A DNA stretch of 47,790 nt from Dehalococcoidia bacterium UBA2158 (GTDB lineage: Bacteria; Chloroflexota; Dehalococcoidia; Lucifugimonadales; UBA3495), in assembly GCA_002328185.1 (NCBI GenBank), contig DCWQ01000029.1, positions 17,343 through 65,132 of the forward strand, read 5' to 3'. Of this stretch, positions 41,328 through 47,790 are shown one piece after another. Both the position numbers and the translations under genes were made by a program. Positions within the stretch are counted from its first letter, which is position 1. Each line of letters starts with the position of its first letter. Under the pieces are notes generated by a model. The model did not search any database. It saw only the letters and a list, made by a program, of their open reading frames with translations, and was not told the DNA's origin.

Positions 41328-42140
41328 CTAGCTCCCGGTGAACTTGGGCGCACGCTTTTCCAAGAATGCCTGCACGGCTTCTTTCTGGTCGGCGGTGCCC
41401 CGGAGGGGGCTGCTGGCCTGGTGTTCGGTCACAATGACCTCGTGCAGGTCGGGATGGAAGCCGTTCTGAAGCGTCTTGACCGCCTTTACAGCCAAGGGTG
41501 GGTTGGCGGCTATTTCCTGGGCCAGCGACTCGGCTTGGGGCATCAGTTCATCGGCGGGAACAACATCGTTCACCAACCCTTTGGACAGCGCCCACTTGGC
41601 GTCGTAGACCTTGCCTGTAAGAGACATCTCGGCGGCGATGCCGGGCCCGGCCAGCGCGCCAAGTATCTGGGAAGTCCCGGCGTCGGGCACCAAGGAGCGT
41701 TTGACGAATACCGATGAGAATCGGGCTGCTTCTGAGGCCAGCCTGATGTCGCAGGACAATGCGATGCCCAGACCCGCTCCGGCGGCAACACCGTTCACCG
41801 CGGCGATGACCGGTTGGGGAATGTCTCGCAGATGCGGGGCAAGTTGCATGGTGATGGACGGCCCAGGGTCCGGAGAGTTCGGGTCCCTATCGCCACTCTC
41901 GGCCATGCGCGCCGGCATGTCGCCGACGTCGGCCCCTGAGCAGAAGCCGGGGCCGGCCCCAGTTATGATCACCACCCGTGTTACCGGAAACTCACCGGCC
42001 AGTTGGTCTAAAACAGCATGCAATTCCAGTCCCATCTCCCGGTTGAAGGCGTTCAGCCGGTCGGGACGATTCAGGGTTATCACCGCCATGTGCCTACGGC
42101 GTTCGATCGCTATGTGTTTGAACTCAGTTTCTGTGGCCAT
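41328..42140 (-). CDS. Enoyl-CoA hydratase/isomerase family protein
   Basis: A 270-residue crotonase. ITLNRPDRLNAFNREM near residue 22, GAGPGFCSGADVGDM near 65 and VNGVAAGAGLGIALSCDIRLAS near 115 form the CoA pocket and oxyanion hole; VPDAGTSQIL near 150 replaces the usual G-x-x-P-x-x-G-G. The two catalytic glutamates of classic hydratases are not evident at their usual places (DAG instead of a glutamate-containing loop), so isomerase, hydrolase or another crotonase chemistry is possible. AGGAG stands six bases before the ATG. Single gene; it might use products of the acyl-CoA dehydrogenases elsewhere in the window. Confidence 0.88.
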   Translation of the reverse strand: MATETEFKHIAIERRRHMAVITLNRPDRLNAFNREMGLELHAVLDQLAGEFPVTRVVIITGAGPGFCSGADVGDMPARMAESGDRDPNSPDPGPSITMQLAPHLRDIPQPVIAAVNGVAAGAGLGIALSCDIRLASEAARFSSVFVKRSLVPDAGTSQILGALAGPGIAAEMSLTGKVYDAKWALSKGLVNDVVPADELMPQAESLAQEIAANPPLAVKAVKTLQNGFHPDLHEVIVTEHQASSPLRGTADQKEAVQAFLEKRAPKFTGS

Positions 42141-42254
42141 GGGTATCTCCTGGTTATCCGATTAGCTGCTCTCGGGCGATCTGGGCGTACTGCCGATCAC
42201 GCTGATTAAGAACGGTTCTGGCATCCATTTGTAAGAATCAATCCGGCGCCCGAG

Positions 42255-43337
42255 TTAATGGTCATGGTAATGGTGGCCATGGCTACTTCCGCCTTGACCC
42301 GACAGATGATCGAGGGCGATCTGGGCCCCACGGAAGAGGGCCGACAGCTTGGCCCGAGCAGTGGCTTGGGTGAGTAGCGTTAGCCCGCAGTCGGGCGCCG
42401 CCTGAATCTTCTCCGGGTCATGGTGCTCGCCAGCCGCCAACAGCCGCAGGGCGATCTGCTCCGCGTTCTCTATCTCCGGGTTGGCGTTGTCGATGCAGCC
42501 GAAAAGAATGGTCTTGGACGGACAGAATTCCAATAGCGCCGGGTCCAGTTGCGGGGCCTGAAACTCCAGGGCCAATTGGTCGATCTGAGACCGTTCTAGC
42601 TCGGCAAGTATCTGGGGATAGCTGTGTTTAATTGGCCGCTCTACGCCGGGGATGGTGTAGCTGTAGCAAACGTGGACGGCTGTCTGGGCGCGCAGGCCAT
42701 CGGAGCAGCGGTCCAGGGCTTCGATGCCCCATTTGGCCACTTTCTCCGGGTAACGGCTGAACACTGGCTCGTCGAACTGGATCACCGCCGGGCCCAGGGC
42801 GTCCAGGGACTTGGCTTCTTTGTTGATGGCGTCAGCCACCGCCATAGCGAAAGACCGTTCATCACCGTAGTAGGCGTCGAAAGTCGAGTCGATCACGGTC
42901 ATTGGGCCGGGCAGGGTGACTTTCACGGGTGAGGTGGTGTTCGTCAGTAGAAACCGAAGGTCGTTCACAACTATGGGAGAAAACCATTCGACCGGCCCGG
43001 TGCAGCGTCCCACCTGGGCCAGGCGGCGGCCGTCGCGGATCCATTTCTCCGCCAGGGTCTCGTAATCGAAGCCGCCCAGTTGGGAGGTGACGTAGGTGAG
43101 ATAGGTCTTCCGACGTTGTTCGCCGTCGCTGATTATCCGGACTCCGGCGGTTTCCTGGTCGTAGACAGCCAGGCGGACCGCATCGTCTTGGGCGTTTTGC
43201 AATGCCTCGCCGGACAACAACCAGTCGGAACCGGCGCCGTGGTGATCGAACCCTTTGGTGTCCAAAGGCACTTGGTTGTAGAGCCAAGGCGGCTTGGGCA
43301 TGCTGCCCACCACCGTGGTTTCGAAAGGCTCAGCCAT
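42255..43337 (-). CDS. Core MetE-like (cobalamin-independent methionine synthase C-terminal domain) protein
   Basis: A 360-residue barrel equal to the catalytic C-terminal half of MetE. VVGSMPKPPWL at the N terminus, TLPGPMTVIDSTF near residue 145 and IQFDEPVFSRYP near 185 are family-like, and the zinc ligands are all present: HVCYS (His and Cys, about 221), LALEFQAP (Glu, about 245) and APDCGL (Cys, about 322). The N-terminal polyglutamyl-folate domain is absent, so the methyl donor is unlikely to be folate bound as in MetE. The C terminus is His-rich (HGHHYHDH), a possible metal-binding tail. The ATG directly follows the dipeptidase stop (TAGATG). Confidence 0.9.
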   Translation of the reverse strand: MAEPFETTVVGSMPKPPWLYNQVPLDTKGFDHHGAGSDWLLSGEALQNAQDDAVRLAVYDQETAGVRIISDGEQRRKTYLTYVTSQLGGFDYETLAEKWIRDGRRLAQVGRCTGPVEWFSPIVVNDLRFLLTNTTSPVKVTLPGPMTVIDSTFDAYYGDERSFAMAVADAINKEAKSLDALGPAVIQFDEPVFSRYPEKVAKWGIEALDRCSDGLRAQTAVHVCYSYTIPGVERPIKHSYPQILAELERSQIDQLALEFQAPQLDPALLEFCPSKTILFGCIDNANPEIENAEQIALRLLAAGEHHDPEKIQAAPDCGLTLLTQATARAKLSALFRGAQIALDHLSGQGGSSHGHHYHDH

Positions 43338-44453
43338 CTATTCCATGACCCTGCGGAAGAATTTCAGAGCGTTGCCTCCGACGATCTTCTTGACGTCTTC
43401 GTCCGAATGGCCCCTTCGGATTAGGCCACGGATGATGTTTTTGCCGTCGGCGGGGGACTCCAGGCCATTCAGATAAGGAGCCGGCATCTCCTCCAGGCTT
43501 CGGCCCAGCATGTAATGCTGGAACATCATGTGGTCGCCGATGACCGTGTCGGTGCCTATTCCCACGTGGTCCACACCGATCAAGTTGACCATGTAATCGT
43601 AGTGGTCCAGGACGCACTCGATGTCCTGCTCCGGATCATCGCTGAGGGCGTTGGGCACGGCGGTGATGCAGACCAGACCGCCCTTGGCGGCGCAGGCCTT
43701 CAGTTCCTCATCTTTCCGGGTGCGCACGGTGGGACGCAAGGTATAGGCGGCGTTGTGGCTAAAGACAACCGGCGCCTTGGAGAACTTGATGGCGTCCATC
43801 ACGGTGGGAGTCGAGGCATGGGACAGGTCGATGGCCATGCCGATGTCGTTCATGCGGTGGATGACCTGGATGCCAAACTCGCTGAGGCCGCCGGGGTTGC
43901 GCTCGTACATGCCGTCGCCGATGTAGTTCTTGCGATTGTAGGTGATGCCCGCCAGGCGCACCCCCATGGAGTGGAGTTGGTCCAGCCGCTCCAGTTTGTT
44001 GCCGATGGGCAGGTGCTCCAATGTCGGCATAAACCCGACCTTGCTGGCCTGTTTCGCCGCCATGATCTCGTCAGCGTTGCCCACCCGCACCACATTCTCC
44101 CGGGTGGCGACGTCAGCCAGCATCATGCCGACTTCGGCCGCAACGTCTTCGTACTCCACGAACGACATCTCGGTGGCGTTCTGGAGCGCGCCAAACACAT
44201 TAGAGGTGGTCACCGTAGACCAGCCGCCGTGAGCAACCGCCTCGAAACCCCAGTGGTAACGGTTGGTGCGCAGGAAGTCAACGAACCGGTCCATGGCTTC
44301 GGGCAGCACGAAGGGGTGCTGGTGTACGTCGATCATGACCGAATCTTCGGCCAGGGACTGGAACCGGATATCCTCTTCGGCATTCAAGGGAACGATGGAG
44401 GACGGCACACGGCCGATCTCTTTGGACATTAAGAAATCGCTGATGCTGGTCAT
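43338..44453 (-). CDS. M19 (renal dipeptidase-like) peptidase
   Basis: A 371-residue zinc hydrolase of the membrane-dipeptidase family, here cytoplasmic: no signal peptide. Metal-site segments: MIDVHQHPF near residue 42, MPTLEHLPIGN near 142 (bridging glutamate), AIDLSHASTPTVMDA near 205 and VFSHNAAYTLRPTVRTRKDEELKACAAKGG near 230, then DHVGIGTD near 295. The first motif is H-Q-H in place of the classical H-x-D, a substitution seen in some bacterial clades. Start ATG at 44453 has GAGG before it. It overlaps nothing but abuts the MetE-like gene, so the two are almost certainly one transcript. Substrate unknown. Confidence 0.9.
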   Translation of the reverse strand: MTSISDFLMSKEIGRVPSSIVPLNAEEDIRFQSLAEDSVMIDVHQHPFVLPEAMDRFVDFLRTNRYHWGFEAVAHGGWSTVTTSNVFGALQNATEMSFVEYEDVAAEVGMMLADVATRENVVRVGNADEIMAAKQASKVGFMPTLEHLPIGNKLERLDQLHSMGVRLAGITYNRKNYIGDGMYERNPGGLSEFGIQVIHRMNDIGMAIDLSHASTPTVMDAIKFSKAPVVFSHNAAYTLRPTVRTRKDEELKACAAKGGLVCITAVPNALSDDPEQDIECVLDHYDYMVNLIGVDHVGIGTDTVIGDHMMFQHYMLGRSLEEMPAPYLNGLESPADGKNIIRGLIRRGHSDEDVKKIVGGNALKFFRRVME

Positions 44454-44530
44454 TGTTTCCTCGCAATCTGTCTATCGGGAAAGTGCTCTGGAGTGTAGTT
44501 TAGGCTGGAATTTGAGTCAACGCGCGTCCG

Positions 44531-44839
44531 TTAGTTAAGCGAGATCGCCGCACCGGCTCCATGAGTCTGCTCATTGACTAGGAACGAAGCGTTGTCCTTG
44601 CCCCGGGAGGTCTCGATGTCGGCATCGAAGCGTTGGCCGCCCATAGTGCCGATGAGTTCATAGCGCTGCTCGGTGTAAAGGCGGCCTTCGTATTCGGACC
44701 CCTTGACGTTCCGCTCAGTCTCGCCAGCCAAGAACATCTCCACCGCTTGGACCATCAGGCCCTGAAACTCGTCTTGTCCCAGGTATGTAGAGGCCTTCAA
44801 GAAGACGTAGCCCCACCGGATTCCGTTGTGTTCCAACAT
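44531..44839 (-). CDS. Small protein of unknown function
   Basis: A 102-residue ORF with amino-acid composition of a folded protein (GYVFLKASTYLGQDEFQGLM, AVEMFLAGETERNV, LYTEQRYELIGTMGGQRFDA). No family is recognised. GGGAG lies about 12 bases before the ATG, rather far. It is on the same strand as its neighbours, between the truncated MFS gene and the dipeptidase, 18 bases after the former. A true start elsewhere or a fragment of a longer protein cannot be excluded. Confidence 0.55.
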   Translation of the reverse strand: MLEHNGIRWGYVFLKASTYLGQDEFQGLMVQAVEMFLAGETERNVKGSEYEGRLYTEQRYELIGTMGGQRFDADIETSRGKDNASFLVNEQTHGAGAAISLN

Positions 44840-44857
44840 CTATGCCGAGTGCTCCCT

Positions 44858-45154
44858 TTATTCCTTATCTGCGGAGGGCCTGCCGCTCATGCCAAATTGC
44901 AGCACCACTGCCGACAGCAGCACGGTGCCCAGGCAGAAAAATCCTACCGTAGAAAAGCCTCCCAGGGCAAGAAATGCCCCGCCCAGAGCCTCGCCGCCGA
45001 CGCCTCCCATCTGGTTGCTGGCCCCCAGCATCCCCACGGCGGTGGCCTGGGAGTTGCCGGAAATCTCAGTGCTGATGGCCAGGAACATCGCAGCGCCGGT
45101 GACCGCCAGGAATCGGGTCTGCCTCACCACGGGAGTGGTGGTTATCTGTGCCAA
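44858..45154 (-). pseudogene. Internally deleted MFS transporter relic
   Basis: A 98-codon frame that joins an N-terminal end like that of the two upstream MFS genes (RQTRFLAVTGAAMFLAIS) directly to their C-terminal end (SQATAVGMLGASNQMGGVGG, ALGGAFLALGGFSTVGFFCL). The corresponding C-terminal part of the gene at 46394 reads SRATGIGLMGTSNRMGGVIG and AMGGAFLAVGGFSAVGIFC. About 300 central residues, some nine membrane helices, are gone while the frame is kept. Start is TTG. It could make a small two-helix protein, but a relic of a third tandem paralogue is more likely. Confidence 0.75.
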
Positions 45155-45205
45155 CTAGCACCGGCCAAAGAAACTGAGGAGGCATATGGGGCGGATTGTA
45201 GGTGC

Positions 45206-46393
45206 TCAGAGAGGTCCATCGACAAGAAGTTTAGCACTGGAGGCTGATTCACGCAGGAAAAAGACGATGACCACAACCGAAAATACCACGACGCCTAGAC
45301 ACAGATACCCGATCCCAGGGAATCCTCCCGCGGCCAGTAGCAAGCCTCCCAAGGCGGCTCCTCCTACGGCTCCGGTCTGGTTACTGATACCAAGCAATCC
45401 CACGCCGGTTGCACGGGACTGACTGGAAGCCTCTGTGATGGCGCTGATCAGCACCGTCCAAGCGATGCTCAAAAGTCCCATTGCCCCGGTGGCGAGGGCC
45501 ACAACTGCCCACACAGGGATTTCCATCGAGAACAGCGCAGCGGACGCGCCTCCCGCAACCAGGGCTGAAACAGCGATCAATGGCATCCTGTCCGATCGGT
45601 TGGCGGCCTGCCCACCGACGAAGCTGCCCACAACTGTACCGATGCCGACCACCGCAAGGGGCAGTGCGGTGGCGCCGACGCTCATGTCGTAATCGTCTAT
45701 CAGATAAGTTGCCAGGTAGCTGAACAACCCCATGAAAGCTATGCGCTGGGCGAAGTTGACCGTCACGATGGCGCGAATCACGGGTTTGGCCAAAAGGCTC
45801 CGGTATCTCGAGAAGAACGAGAAAGTCCTCGTCACGGCAATTTCTGCCTTCGGGAACCAGAGCCAGTTGAGCAGGGTACAGAGGGCCAGCAGCGAACCCA
45901 TCACCACGAAAGGCGCCCGCCAGCCTCCTAGGTCTGCCAGCCACGCCACCATGGGTAGGCCGATCACCTGCGACGCCGTGGTTACCGCCAACAGTCCGCC
46001 GATCACCTTTGCGCGCCGCTCCACTGGGACGACATCGGCCACCGCGGCCATGCCGTTGGGCGGTATCATTCCGCCGCCAAATCCGGTCGCCACTCTCATG
46101 ACCATCAGGGTTGCGAGATTGGGAGATAATGCCGATCCAAATGCGCCGACTGCAAGCAGGGTGAGACCGATTAGCGCCACCGGCCGTCTCCCGAAATAGT
46201 CCGAAAAAGGGCCGACTGAGACCACGGATATGGCCCAGGCAACAAAGGTGGCGGTAGCAACCTGCCCTGCCATCGCTACGGATGTGTCGAACTCATCCGC
46301 TATGTCCACGAGTAACGGGGCCAACATCAAAGCCGAACTCTGGGTGCCAAGAAAAGCTAGGGCGACGATGGCCAGGAACCGTTTTTCGTTCAT
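45206..46393 (-). CDS. MFS transporter, DHA1-like (tandem copy 2)
   Basis: A 395-residue membrane carrier: hydrophobic segments throughout, starting FLAIVALAFLGTQSSALMLAPLLVDIAD. Motif A between helices 2 and 3 reads GPFSDYFGRRPV; helix 4 region GFGGGMIPPNGMAAVADVVP. It is homologous over its full length to the gene at 46394-47590 (shared LMLGPLLVDIAD-like first helix, GGMIPPN, YLATYLIDDY, TALPLAVVGIG). Its ATG directly follows the previous stop (TAGATG), so the pair is cotranscribed. Sugar or drug efflux is the commonest role of such carriers; cargo unknown. The family and topology are certain, the transport direction is not. Confidence 0.9.
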   Translation of the reverse strand: MNEKRFLAIVALAFLGTQSSALMLAPLLVDIADEFDTSVAMAGQVATATFVAWAISVVSVGPFSDYFGRRPVALIGLTLLAVGAFGSALSPNLATLMVMRVATGFGGGMIPPNGMAAVADVVPVERRAKVIGGLLAVTTASQVIGLPMVAWLADLGGWRAPFVVMGSLLALCTLLNWLWFPKAEIAVTRTFSFFSRYRSLLAKPVIRAIVTVNFAQRIAFMGLFSYLATYLIDDYDMSVGATALPLAVVGIGTVVGSFVGGQAANRSDRMPLIAVSALVAGGASAALFSMEIPVWAVVALATGAMGLLSIAWTVLISAITEASSQSRATGVGLLGISNQTGAVGGAALGGLLLAAGGFPGIGYLCLGVVVFSVVVIVFFLRESASSAKLLVDGPL

Positions 46394-47590
46394 CTAAGCC
46401 AAAGCCCCATCCGGTTCCCGCAGAATCAACCGCATCATCAACGCCGAGACCCCCACCACCGCTGCGCAGAATATTCCGACGGCCGAGAACCCGCCGACGG
46501 CTAGAAACGCGCCGCCCATTGCCGAGCCGATGACCCCTCCCATGCGGTTGCTCGTGCCCATCAGTCCTATGCCGGTGGCCCGGGACGGCCCGGCAACGTC
46601 GGTGGCGAAGGTTATGAAAACCGGCCAGCCGATGCTAATGAACAGCACTGCAGCGAATGCTATTGCCACTGTCGCCCAGATGGCCGGGTCGATGGCGAAT
46701 AGGATCAACACCAACGCTCCCCCGACCAGAGTGGAGGCGGCCACGAAACCGAGCCGTTTCCGGTGTCTGGCGATCAGCCCGCCCCAGAGACTCCCAGCCA
46801 CTGCGCCGGCGCCGACTACAGCCAGGGGCAGCGCGGTCTCCCCCACGCTCAACCCGTAGGTGTCGATGAGGTAGGCGGCCAGGTAACCGATGATCGCGTA
46901 GAAGGCTATCCGTTGGGAGAAGTTGGCCAGCATCCCGATTCGGAACGCCGAGACGGAGCCCAATTGCTTGAACCGACTGAGATAGGAGAACGTCCGAGGC
47001 CCGGTGGCAGTGCACTTGGGATACCAAAACCAAGAGCATACGAATGTGGCCAGCAGCAGGCTTCCAACCACCAGGAACGGCAGCCGCCAGTCGGCGACGC
47101 TAGCCAGGACGGCCACCACGGGAACCCCGATGACCGCAGCCGATTGCATGGTGCCCTGAGCGGCCCCGATGGCCCGTCCTTTGTGTTCTAGGGGGACAAC
47201 CTCGCTGACGGCGGCCATGCTGTTGGGCGGGATCATTGCGCCGCCCAGGCCGGTGCCGATGAGCAGGACCATCAGAACAATGAAATTCGGGGCGAACGCC
47301 GCCGCTAAGATGCAGATTCCCATCAAACCCAGGCCGGTCAAAGCCACCACCCGGCGTCCAAACGAATCGGAAAAAGGGCCGACCAGCGGAGCAAAGATAG
47401 CCCAGGAGAAGAACGTGGCCGCGGCCAACTGCCCGGTTACGGCCACCGAAGTATCGAAGTTATCGGCGATGTCCACCAACAACGGCCCCAGCATCAAAGC
47501 GACCGTGTTGTTCAAGAACAAAGCCGCGGCGATTATGGAGAACGCACGAACCTGGTTCGTTGCTGGAGGATTCGTTGTTTCAGCGGTCAT
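46394..47590 (-). CDS. MFS transporter, DHA1-like (tandem copy 1)
   Basis: A 398-residue membrane carrier, first of the tandem array. After a 14-residue polar N terminus it shows RAFSIIAAALFLNNTVALMLGPLLVDIAD, motif A GPFSDSFGRRVVALTG, GLGGAMIPPNSMAAVSEVVP and in the second half GLIARHRKRLGFVAA. It differs from copy 2 at many positions, so the duplication is old. The ATG at 47590 has no strong ribosome site. Upstream is a terminal-inverted repeat (47614-47694) and no gene to the window edge. Confidence 0.9.
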   Translation of the reverse strand: MTAETTNPPATNQVRAFSIIAAALFLNNTVALMLGPLLVDIADNFDTSVAVTGQLAAATFFSWAIFAPLVGPFSDSFGRRVVALTGLGLMGICILAAAFAPNFIVLMVLLIGTGLGGAMIPPNSMAAVSEVVPLEHKGRAIGAAQGTMQSAAVIGVPVVAVLASVADWRLPFLVVGSLLLATFVCSWFWYPKCTATGPRTFSYLSRFKQLGSVSAFRIGMLANFSQRIAFYAIIGYLAAYLIDTYGLSVGETALPLAVVGAGAVAGSLWGGLIARHRKRLGFVAASTLVGGALVLILFAIDPAIWATVAIAFAAVLFISIGWPVFITFATDVAGPSRATGIGLMGTSNRMGGVIGSAMGGAFLAVGGFSAVGIFCAAVVGVSALMMRLILREPDGALA

Positions 47591-47613
47591 CTGAGGGCGT
47601 CTGGCTCGAAACT

Positions 47614-47694
47614 GTCATTCTGAGGAGCGCCGTAGGCCTCCGAAGAATCTTCCAATTCACAGCCTGGCAGCCCTTTTGTTTCGCTCAAGGTGAC
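47614..47694. repeat. GTCATTC-type terminal-inverted element
   Basis: Begins GTCATTCTGAGGAGCGCCGTAGGC and ends GCTCAAGGTGAC, imperfect inverted ends, like those at 163-253, 1949-2038 and 40601-40706. The CGAAGAATCTTCC stretch resembles CGAGGAATCTCG of copy A. No gene is seen from 47695 to the window end. Confidence 0.5.
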
Positions 47695-47790
47695 ATATAG
47701 GCAAATCAGGTGGCACTCAAAAACACGAGAACCCAAGGGGTTACAAGGAAACGAGACTAGAGGAGGAGTGGTGGAGCTGCGGGGACTCGA

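Noticed and set aside
44454..44530. Search for a second SAM or other riboswitch before the dipeptidase and MetE-like genes
   Set aside because: The 77-base gap shows no S-box core, terminator or other known aptamer signature.

Overview
The window reads as ordinary bacterial chromosome (moderately high GC, dense short-gap operons, Shine-Dalgarno sites such as AGGAGG and GGAG before most genes, frequent TTG and GTG starts). The mix of genes points to a Chloroflexota/Dehalococcoidia-type heterotroph, possibly of the SAR202 kind: two luciferase-like flavin oxidoreductases, paired acyl-CoA dehydrogenases with a fused electron-transfer flavoprotein, hydantoinase/oxoprolinase subunits, an HpaB-type hydroxylase and many MFS transporters. 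That assignment is inference from gene content. I see no rRNA, tRNA, CRISPR array, phage module or insertion-sequence transposase.

Layout. 1-2150: a phosphohexomutase gene bracketed by two diverged copies of a composite intergenic repeat. 2149-7400 (minus): a SAM-cycle operon mtnA-mtnP-rhodanese-ahcY-metK, headed by a promoter, a clear SAM-I (S-box) riboswitch and an intrinsic terminator. 7458-14286 (plus): nicotinate phosphoribosyltransferase, a one-chain EtfB-EtfA fusion, two adjacent acyl-CoA dehydrogenases, a YHS-domain protein and an isochorismatase-fold protein lacking its nucleophilic cysteine. 14287-14788: about 500 bases of hairpins and repeats. 14789-18804: a flavin oxidoreductase, a GlcG/HbpS-like protein, an unlisted 43-residue basic protein, a seven-Asp-box beta-propeller and a cupin-like protein, several with readable promoters and terminators. 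19081-24299 (minus): MFS transporter, hydantoinase/oxoprolinase A and B.

24514-30862 is a decay zone in sugar metabolism. On the minus strand lie transketolase, a relic of a disulfide oxidoreductase that keeps only its two ends, 6-phosphogluconate dehydrogenase, an 84-codon tail of glucose-6-phosphate dehydrogenase, and a GH15-type glucoamylase/trehalase. A convergent conserved gene (24514-25269) is broken by a stop and two frameshifts. 31379-40552 is catabolic: acyl-CoA/coumarate-CoA-type ligase, a second flavin oxidoreductase, a SelA-like PLP enzyme, and a divergent plus-strand run of Asp/Glu racemase/maleate isomerase-type enzyme, nitroreductase, FAH-type hydrolase, HpaB-type hydroxylase and MFS exporter. 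40760-47590 (minus): zinc-ribbon protein, enoyl-CoA hydratase, core MetE-like methyltransferase abutting an M19 dipeptidase, a small unknown gene, and an array of three related MFS genes of which the last has lost its middle.

No wholly new defence or mobile system is evident. The most informative items are the riboswitch-controlled SAM salvage operon, the fused ETF, the cysteine-less isochorismatase homologue, the cluster of end-preserving gene relics, the hidden 43-residue gene, and several families of short intergenic repeats, one of which overlaps stop codons.
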